Source of the DNA: JBARCX01 sp049794535
GTDB taxonomy: Bacteria; Pseudomonadota; Gammaproteobacteria; Xanthomonadales; Rhodanobacteraceae
DNA length: 13,333 nt
Assembly: GCA_049794535.1 (NCBI GenBank)
Contig: JBARCX010000027.1
Location: 1-13,333, forward strand
Direction: 5' to 3'
Under the pieces are notes generated by a model. The model was given only the letters and a program-made list of their open reading frames with translations. It ran no database searches and was not told the DNA's origin. The position numbers were made by a program, and so were the translations under genes. The first letter of the stretch is position 1, and each line of letters begins with the position of its first letter. Positions 1 to 5,472 of this stretch are shown here, in pieces.

Positions 1-542
1 TAGCTGTAATCGTAGGCAGCCTTCGCAAGGATTCGATCAATCGCAAGTTGGCACGCGCGGTGGAAAAGCTTGCGCCGGCGGAGGTGACTTTCGAGCATGT
101 GCGCATCGACAACCTGCCGCTCTACAACCAGGATTTCGACCACGATTACCCAGTCGAGGGTAAGCGTTTGAAGCAGCAGATAGAGGCGGCCGATGCTCTG
201 CTGTTTGTCACGCCGGAATACAACCGGTCGATCCCTGGTGTGCTGAAAAACGCGCTGGATCTCGGGGCACGGCCCTGGGGCACCAACTCCTTTGCCGGCA
301 AGCCGGGCGCAGTGCTTGGCGCTTCGATAGGCGCCACCGGCACCGCGTTGGCGCAACAGCATCTGCGTAATGTGTTGGCTTATCTAGACGTGCCCTTGCT
401 GGGACAGCCTGAAGTGTTCATCAAATTCAGTGAGGATTTGATCGACGCTGAAGGCAACGTCACCAACGAAGGCACGCGGAAATTCCTGCAGGGTTTTGTC
501 GATCGTTATGTGGCTTGGGTGCACAAAATCCGGCACGTTTGA
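1..542 (+). CDS. NADPH-dependent FMN/quinone reductase, ChrR/YieF type (5' partial)
   Basis: The frame is open from base 3 to a TGA at 540-542, giving 179 visible residues; the true start lies just outside the window. The first residues read AVIVGSLRKDSINRKLA, the flavin-phosphate loop (GSxRxxSxN) of the NADPH-dependent FMN reductase family (PF03358). Further on come VTPEYNRSIPGVLKNALD, the family's second signature, and an AGKP segment. The order and spacing match E. coli ChrR/YieF (188 residues), so only a few residues are probably missing. Such enzymes are soluble, FMN-containing, usually oligomeric, and carry out two-electron reduction of quinones and, incidentally, of chromate or azo compounds; the physiological role is usually protection from oxidative stress. 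A TTG at 48 is not the start, because it would cut off the flavin-binding loop. The gene converges on ppk1. Family is secure; the exact substrate cannot be told. Confidence 0.92.
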   Translation, partial: AVIVGSLRKDSINRKLARAVEKLAPAEVTFEHVRIDNLPLYNQDFDHDYPVEGKRLKQQIEAADALLFVTPEYNRSIPGVLKNALDLGARPWGTNSFAGKPGAVLGASIGATGTALAQQHLRNVLAYLDVPLLGQPEVFIKFSEDLIDAEGNVTNEGTRKFLQGFVDRYVAWVHKIRHV

Positions 543-555
543 TGGCTTGCTCGGA

Positions 556-585
556 CCACTAACGCTTCAAAGAGAGCGCTAGTGG
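556..585. terminator. Hairpin after the FMN reductase gene, terminator-like
   Basis: CCACTAACGCT (556-566) pairs with AGCGCTAGTGG (575-585) over an 8-nt loop: 11 positions with one A-C mismatch. It starts 14 nt after the stop codon. No run of T follows, so it is a poor intrinsic terminator and may act as an mRNA 3'-end stabiliser or a Rho-linked stop instead. Confidence 0.4.
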
Positions 586-610
586 CTAGGAGATGAGCTC
601 GTGTTTTGCT

Positions 611-754
611 CGTCATTCCGGTGCAGGCCGGAATCCAGTGGACTCACGGTTTGATTTTCGCGTGGTCGTGTGTGAATTCGCCTAACGTTTGCTTTCTGCG
701 ATATCGCTTGATCCGGCGATAACCCACTGGATTCCGGCCTGCGCCGGAATGACG
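611..754. repeat. 144-bp inverted-repeat element with 31-bp arms (REP/MITE-like)
   Basis: The left arm (611-641) and right arm (724-754) are reverse complements over 31 bp with one mismatch. Each arm carries its own smaller palindrome, ATTCCGG then CCGGAAT separated by 6 nt, flanked by CGTC and CCAGTGG. The 82-bp centre (642-723) has no recognisable gene. Arms of this type (ATTCC...GGAAT cores) occur as dispersed extragenic repeats in many proteobacteria; Neisseria dRS3 has a similar architecture. The element sits between two convergent genes, the usual place for such repeats. No transposase is present, so any movement would depend on an enzyme elsewhere. No target-site duplication is obvious. 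Confidence 0.7.
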
Positions 755-755
755 G

Positions 756-783
756 CTCGCGATGCGTAGAGGTGCATCGCGAG
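756..783. terminator. Perfect 10-bp hairpin after ppk1, terminator-like
   Basis: CTCGCGATGC (756-765) and GCATCGCGAG (774-783) form a perfect 10-bp stem with an 8-nt loop. It begins 10 nt beyond the ppk1 stop codon in the direction of ppk1 transcription. No T-run follows on either strand, so its role as an intrinsic terminator is uncertain; it could protect the 3' end of the ppk1 message. Confidence 0.45.
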
Positions 784-793
784 AGTCCATCGC

Positions 794-3007
794 TCAAATC
801 GCCGTACCAGCCCCCGCAACGCAAATCTTTTCCAACAACTGTGTCTGCACGTTGCGCGGCTGGTGATGTTCGCGCGGTTGCAGGTGGAGATATGTACCAT
901 CCGACTGCAGTTGCCAGGCGCTGCTGTTGTCGCTCAGATAAAGATCCAGCTCTTTGCGGATCCGCTGTTGCATCTTCTTGCCGGTGATCGGGAAGCCTGT
1001 TTCCACGCGGCGGTCGAGATTGCGTTCCATCAAATCCGCACTGGCCAGGTACAGCTGCTCATCGCCATCGTTGGCGAACCAGTACACGCGGCTGTGTTCG
1101 AGGAAGCGGCCAACAATGGAGCGCACACGGATATTGTCGGAGATGCCGGCAATGCCCGGGCGCAGGCAGCACATGCCGCGTACGATCAGTTCGATCTGCA
1201 CGCCGACACTGCTGGCTTTGTACAGCGCGCGTATCATCTTCGCGTCGGTGAGCGCATTGATCTTGATGATGATCTGCGCAGGTTTCCCAGCTACCGCATG
1301 AGCGGTTTCACGCGCGATCAGATCCAGCAGTGTTTTCTTCAGCGTGAAGGGTGCGTGTAGCAGCTTGCGCATGCGCAACACTTTGCCCATGCCGGTGAGC
1401 TGACTGAAGAGCCGGTGCACGTCCTCGCAGAGCACCTGATCAGAAGTGAGCAGACTGTAGTCGGTATACAGGCGTGCGTTACCGGTGTGGTAGTTGCCTG
1501 TGCCGAGGTGTGCATAGCGCACCAGTTCGGCTCCTTCACGACGCTGGAGCAGCATCAGCTTGGCGTGCGTTTTCACGCCGACGACACCGTAAATCACCAC
1601 CGCGCCCGCCTGCTGCAGGCGGGCGGCCAGTGCAAGATTCGATTCTTCATCGAAGCGTGCCCGTAGTTCGATCACTACGGTGACTTCCTTGCCCGCGCGC
1701 GCAGCTTCAACCAACGCGTCGACGATTTCCGAGTTCGCTCCGCTTCGATAAAGCGTCTGTTTGATCGTCAGTACACTGGGATCTTTCGCTGCCTGCCACA
1801 GCAGGTTGACCACAGGCGCAAAAGACTCATAGGGGTGGAGCAGCAGCACATCCTGCTTGCCAATCACCTGGAACAGGTTCTCGTTCTTCTTCAGCGCCTT
1901 CGGGATAGAGGGCACAAACGGCGCGAATTTCAGCGCTGGGTGATTGCTATGCGAGGCGATATCGAAAAGCCGTGCCAGGTTCACCGGGCCGTTCACTTCG
2001 TAGAGCTCAGCCTCGGACAGCCCGAACTGGCGGAGCAGGTGATCGGTGAGCGGCTTGGGACAGTTGTCGGCGACCTCCAGTCGTACCGCATCGCCGAAAC
2101 GGCGCGAATAGAGTTCGCCGCGTAGCGCACGCGCGAGATCCTCGGTGTCTTCCGGATCGAGGCTGAGGTCGGCATTGCGGGTGAGCCGGAACTGATAGCA
2201 ACCGAGCACCTGCATGCCAGGAAACAGCTCGTCGGCATGCGCGTGGATGATCGACGACAACAGCACATAGTTCTCGCCACCTTCGCAGACATCATCCGGC
2301 AGCCGCATGATGCGCGGCAGGATGCGCGGCGCCGGGACGATCGCCAGCCCCGAATCGCGACCGAAGGCATCCACGCCCTCCAGCTGCACGATGAAGTTGA
2401 GGCTTTTGTTGACCAGCAACGGAAACGGATGCGTGGGGTCGAGGCCGATCGGTGTGATCAGCGGCGCTACTTCGTGACGGAAATGGCGGCGCACCCATAA
2501 CTTCTGTGCGGCCGACCACTCCTCGCGGCGCACGATACGAATGCCGTGCTGCGCCAGCTCCGGGAGCACGTGTTCATTGAGAATGGTGTATTGCCGGGCA
2601 ATCTGCCGATGTGCGATCTCGCTGATCTCGGCCAGTGCACGTCGCGGCGGGGTGCCATCTGGGCCGATGATTTCGTGCTCGAACGCAATCTGGCTCTTTA
2701 GATCGGCAACTCGGATCTCGAAGAACTCGTCCATGTTGTTGGAGAAGATCAGCAAGAACTTCAGCCGCTCCATGATCGGCATGCGCTCATCCAATACCTG
2801 ATCCAGCACGCGGATATTGAACTGAAGTTGCGACAACTCGCGATGGATATACAGGCGGTTGTCGTTGAAGTCGGGCGCGGGGCTTGCGGCCGGCGCGGGT
2901 GCAGGCGCGGTATCGGGGCGGGCAGAGCCTGCGGCGTGGGACACGGCGGCATCACTAACGAGACTGGTGTTCATGCTCTCAGATTGGCGTTGCAAGTTGT
3001 CGTTCAT
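794..3007 (-). CDS. ppk1: Polyphosphate kinase 1
   Basis: This enzyme reversibly moves the terminal phosphate of ATP onto inorganic polyphosphate and is usually membrane-associated. With an ATG at 3007 the product has 737 residues. The N-domain motif RELSQLQFNIRVLDQ is followed by LLIFSNNMDEFFEIRVADL (about residues 55-103). The catalytic domains hold GVKTHAKLMLLQRREG, whose His481 corresponds to the phosphorylated His435 of E. coli, and SIVGRFLEHSRVYWF, whose His638 corresponds to His592. ASADLMERNLDRRVE lies near the C-terminus. The first 45 or so residues are Ala/Pro-rich and poorly conserved, making the protein longer than E. coli PPK (688 residues). The start is uncertain: ATG 3007 has a weak GGA 8 nt upstream; ATG 2974 (726 residues) has GAGAG close by; a TTG at 3070 would overlap the preceding regulator gene. 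No ppx is adjacent. The upstream AraC-family gene ends 49 nt before ATG 3007, so read-through is possible. Confidence 0.96.
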   Translation of the reverse strand: MNDNLQRQSESMNTSLVSDAAVSHAAGSARPDTAPAPAPAASPAPDFNDNRLYIHRELSQLQFNIRVLDQVLDERMPIMERLKFLLIFSNNMDEFFEIRVADLKSQIAFEHEIIGPDGTPPRRALAEISEIAHRQIARQYTILNEHVLPELAQHGIRIVRREEWSAAQKLWVRRHFRHEVAPLITPIGLDPTHPFPLLVNKSLNFIVQLEGVDAFGRDSGLAIVPAPRILPRIMRLPDDVCEGGENYVLLSSIIHAHADELFPGMQVLGCYQFRLTRNADLSLDPEDTEDLARALRGELYSRRFGDAVRLEVADNCPKPLTDHLLRQFGLSEAELYEVNGPVNLARLFDIASHSNHPALKFAPFVPSIPKALKKNENLFQVIGKQDVLLLHPYESFAPVVNLLWQAAKDPSVLTIKQTLYRSGANSEIVDALVEAARAGKEVTVVIELRARFDEESNLALAARLQQAGAVVIYGVVGVKTHAKLMLLQRREGAELVRYAHLGTGNYHTGNARLYTDYSLLTSDQVLCEDVHRLFSQLTGMGKVLRMRKLLHAPFTLKKTLLDLIARETAHAVAGKPAQIIIKINALTDAKMIRALYKASSVGVQIELIVRGMCCLRPGIAGISDNIRVRSIVGRFLEHSRVYWFANDGDEQLYLASADLMERNLDRRVETGFPITGKKMQQRIRKELDLYLSDNSSAWQLQSDGTYLHLQPREHHQPRNVQTQLLEKICVAGAGTAI

Positions 3008-3056
3008 ATGACAGTTCCATAAGTTGCTTCGTCCAAGGTGTATGTGAGCTACATCG

Positions 3057-3911
3057 TCAAACCTCGACAATACTCGCAGGCAGGGCGAGATAGCGGCTTG
3101 GCGGCGCGCCGAGTACGCGGCGGAATACAGCGGTGAAGGCGCTCGAACTACGGTAGCCGAGATCGATGGCCACTTCAGTGATCGATGCGCCGTTGCTCAA
3201 TCGCGTCAATGCCGCCAGCAAGCAGGCTTGTTGCCGCCACGCGCTGAAGCTCATGCCGGTTTGTTCACGAAACAGCCGGGTGAAATTGCGCCGGCTCATA
3301 CCGGCACGTGCCGCCATCGCATTGATGTCGATCTCCAGTGATGGCGCATCAAGCAGTGCGCGGCACAATCGTGCCAGGCGCGGCTCGCGTGGTAATGGCG
3401 TGTTCAAGGCAAGGGTAGGCATGCGGCTGATTTCGTCCAGCAGCAATGCCATGACGCGACCATCTCGACTATCCAGCGCGTACAGCGCAGGCAGATCCAC
3501 CGCCTCCAGCAGCAATGCATGCAGCAGCGGCGATACAGCGATCACTTCACAGTGCGCAGGCAGGCTGGCGGCTGCGTAGGCGTCTCGACTTATGTAGGCG
3601 CTGCGTGTAGATACCGGGCCGCCCATCTGTATTTCATGCATGACACCTGCGGGAATCCACAGCGCGCGTTGTGGCGGCACGACCCAACTGCCTGCATCGG
3701 TAATCACCGTGAGCACGCCGGTCGCCGCGTAAAGCAACTGCCCGCGACGGTGTGAATGGGCGGGCAGGACGCGATGCGGTGGGTACTCGTTGCCGGTGGC
3801 AACCACGTTGCGTGGCGTGTCTTCGTAGGCATCGATGCGAGCGTTGCGCACGTTATGGCCCAAATTCGATGAAAGTTGACCCGCTGACACATGCGGGCCG
3901 TGACGGTTCAC
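3057..3911 (-). CDS. AraC-family transcriptional regulator, cupin plus HTH (NimR-like)
   Basis: A cytoplasmic DNA-binding regulator of about 284 residues. The N-terminal half is a cupin-type effector domain with the segment PAHSHRRGQLLYAATGV and, later, WVVPPQRALWIPAGVMHE. The C-terminal 90 residues are an AraC/XylS DNA-binding domain with two helix-turn-helix units: INAMAARAGMSRRNFTRLFR (about 196-215) and ITEVAIDLGYRSSSAFTAVF (about 244-263), followed by the typical GAPPSRY end. It is divergent from the fsr gene, and similar AraC regulators (for example E. coli NimR beside the MFS exporter NimT) control the neighbouring exporter, so control of fsr is a fair inference. The start is not settled: there is no ATG before the cupin. 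GTG 3911 is used here; GTG 3890, GTG 3851 and TTG 3962 remain possible, and none has a strong ribosome-binding site. The gene lies 49 nt upstream of ppk1 on the same strand. Confidence 0.88.
   Translation of the reverse strand: MNRHGPHVSAGQLSSNLGHNVRNARIDAYEDTPRNVVATGNEYPPHRVLPAHSHRRGQLLYAATGVLTVITDAGSWVVPPQRALWIPAGVMHEIQMGGPVSTRSAYISRDAYAAASLPAHCEVIAVSPLLHALLLEAVDLPALYALDSRDGRVMALLLDEISRMPTLALNTPLPREPRLARLCRALLDAPSLEIDINAMAARAGMSRRNFTRLFREQTGMSFSAWRQQACLLAALTRLSNGASITEVAIDLGYRSSSAFTAVFRRVLGAPPSRYLALPASIVEV
3880..3897. promoter_or_regulatory. Short inverted repeat between the AraC gene and fsr, possible operator
   Basis: CCCGC (3880-3884) and GCGGG (3893-3897) flank the 8-nt TGACACAT. The dyad lies at the start of the AraC gene, near the only non-coding space available to both divergent genes. 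A TAATCT at 3914-3919 could be a -10 for fsr, but no good -35 sits at the right distance. This is a weak candidate operator, noted for its position rather than its strength. Confidence 0.25.
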
Positions 3912-3973
3912 TCTAATCTTGCATCGTCGCCCGCGCAATGCGTGGGACTCCCCCAGAGCCAACGAGCCTCCCC

Positions 3974-5218
3974 ATGCAAACCCGTGTTGAATCCGCCCCG
4001 TTGTCCGTTGCCCCTACGGCGACAGCACAAGAGGGCACGGCATTTTCTGTACTCGGCGCGATCAGTTTCGCGCACCTGCTCAACGACATGATCCAGTCGT
4101 TGATCGTGGCGATTTACCCCGTATTGAAGGGCGATTTCCACCTGAACTTCGGGCAGATCGGCTTGATCACGCTGACCTACCAAGTCACGGCCTCGTTGCT
4201 GCAACCGTTGGTGGGCATCGTCACTGATCGCAAGCCGATGCCTTATTCGTTGCCGGTGGGCATGGGTTTCACGTTGTGCGGCTTGCTGCTGCTGGCGACC
4301 GCACCGAACTTCGCCGTACTGCTGGTGGCAGCGGCCCTGGTTGGCACGGGCTCGTCGGTGTTCCATCCCGAATCCTCGCGCGTGGCGCGCATGGCGTCGG
4401 GTGGACGACACGGGTTGGCACAATCGCTATTCCAAGTGGGCGGCAACTCAGGGGCTTCGCTGGGGCCACTGCTGGCCGCATGGGTGATCGTGCCGTACGG
4501 GCGCGGCAGCGTGGCGTGGTTCTCGCTGGCGGCGTTGCTGGCGATGGTGGTGCTGTTACAGGTAAGCCGCTGGTATGCGCAACACCATCGCACCCGTGGC
4601 AAGGCGAAAGCGCGGCATGCGTCGGCGGTGGTGCTTTCACGCAATCAGGTGATCGGTTCAATCGCGATCCTCGGCTTGCTGATTTTCTCTAAGTACTTCT
4701 ACCTGGCCAGCATCAGCAGCTATTACACCTTTTACCTGATCCATAAGTTCGGCGTATCGGTGCAGAACGCGCAGACGCATTTGTTCGTGTTTCTTGCGGC
4801 GGTGGCGATTGGTTCGCTGATCGGTGGCCCGGTGGGTGACCGGATCGGTCGCAAGTACGTGATTTGGGCGTCGATCCTCGGCGTGGCACCGTTCACGCTA
4901 TTGCTGCCGCACGTCGGGTTGATGTGGACGGGCGCGCTTACCGTGGTGATCGGGCTGATCCTTTCATCGGCGTTCTCGGCCATCCTGGTTTACGCGCAGG
5001 AATTGATTCCAGGTCGTGTCGGCATGATCTCGGGTCTGTTCTTCGGTTTCGCGTTTGGCATGGGCGGCGTAGGTGCCGCCGTGCTGGGGCAGATCGCCGA
5101 TAGCCACGGTATCGATTTCGTCTATCAGTTGTGCGCTTACTTGCCGTTGATTGGCATCATCACCGTGTTCTTGCCGAATCTGGATCGGCCGCAGCACGGT
5201 AAGGCAGCGACTGCGTGA
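3974..5218 (+). CDS. fsr: MFS exporter, fosmidomycin resistance protein family
   Basis: An inner-membrane proton-driven drug exporter of the major facilitator superfamily, 414 residues against 406 for E. coli Fsr. Hydrophobic segments run the length of the protein in the 12-helix MFS pattern, with a basic cytoplasmic loop near residues 200-215. The Fsr signature is clear: FHPESSRVARMASGG and then GLAQSLFQVGGNSG (about 130-160), and a motif-A-like GDRIGRK at about 288-294. Substrates in this family include fosmidomycin and other small molecules; the natural substrate here is unknown. ATG 3974 is chosen because it gives a short N-terminal tail; ATG 3938 would add 12 residues and crowd the divergent regulator gene. 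Neither start has a strong ribosome-binding site. The gene is divergent from an AraC-family regulator, which probably controls it, and converges on the M16 peptidase gene. Confidence 0.92.
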   Translation: MQTRVESAPLSVAPTATAQEGTAFSVLGAISFAHLLNDMIQSLIVAIYPVLKGDFHLNFGQIGLITLTYQVTASLLQPLVGIVTDRKPMPYSLPVGMGFTLCGLLLLATAPNFAVLLVAAALVGTGSSVFHPESSRVARMASGGRHGLAQSLFQVGGNSGASLGPLLAAWVIVPYGRGSVAWFSLAALLAMVVLLQVSRWYAQHHRTRGKAKARHASAVVLSRNQVIGSIAILGLLIFSKYFYLASISSYYTFYLIHKFGVSVQNAQTHLFVFLAAVAIGSLIGGPVGDRIGRKYVIWASILGVAPFTLLLPHVGLMWTGALTVVIGLILSSAFSAILVYAQELIPGRVGMISGLFFGFAFGMGGVGAAVLGQIADSHGIDFVYQLCAYLPLIGIITVFLPNLDRPQHGKAATA

Positions 5219-5225
5219 TGTAGAG

Positions 5226-5252
5226 GCCGGCCCGCAGCGATTGCGAGCCGGC
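5226..5252 (+). terminator. GC-rich hairpin after fsr, terminator-like
   Basis: GCCGGC (5226-5231) pairs with GCCGGC (5247-5252), and an inner CGCA/TGCG pair (5233-5236 with 5242-5245) extends it after a single mismatch, leaving a 5-nt loop. It begins 8 nt past the fsr stop. Only two T follow, so termination strength is doubtful. Confidence 0.4.
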
Positions 5253-5297
5253 TTGCGATGGTGCTGTCGGATTAACGTTGAGCCCCAATGTGGTAGC

Positions 5298-5439
5298 CCT
5301 CTCTCACTGGGAGAGGGTGCCGGCAGGCGGGTGAGGGTTCGGTCAGCGCGTCACGTTGGTGTTTCGCCGTACCCTCATCCGCCCTGCGGGAACCTTCTCT
5401 CCCACAGGGACTCCCTTCGGGTCGCCGAAGGGAGAAGGG
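5298..5439. repeat. Imperfect palindromic intergenic repeat with an inner hairpin
   Basis: The left part (5298-5337) contains GGGAGAGGGTGCCGGCAGG and ends GGCGGGTGAGGG. The right part (5372-5439) holds the matching complement: it starts CCCTCATCCGCCCTGCGGG, continues with AACCTTCTCTCCCAC and ends GGAGAAGGG. Inside the right arm is a perfect 10-bp stem, CTCCCTTCGG (5411-5420) with CCGAAGGGAG (5425-5434), around a 4-nt loop. Dispersed repeats with this CCCTC/GAGGG design are common between convergent genes in Xanthomonadales and other proteobacteria. It probably folds on both transcripts and may limit read-through between fsr and the peptidase gene. It has no coding content I can support. Confidence 0.65.
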
Positions 5440-5472
5440 AACGACTTAGGCCCGACGCTAATCCGGCGTGAT

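Noticed and set aside
863..1360. 165-codon open frame on the plus strand
   Set aside because: It is antisense to the conserved C-terminal catalytic region of polyphosphate kinase.
3908..4423. 171-codon minus-strand frame over the start of fsr
   Set aside because: It is a low-complexity Arg/Gln/His-rich product opposite real MFS coding sequence and overlaps the AraC gene start.
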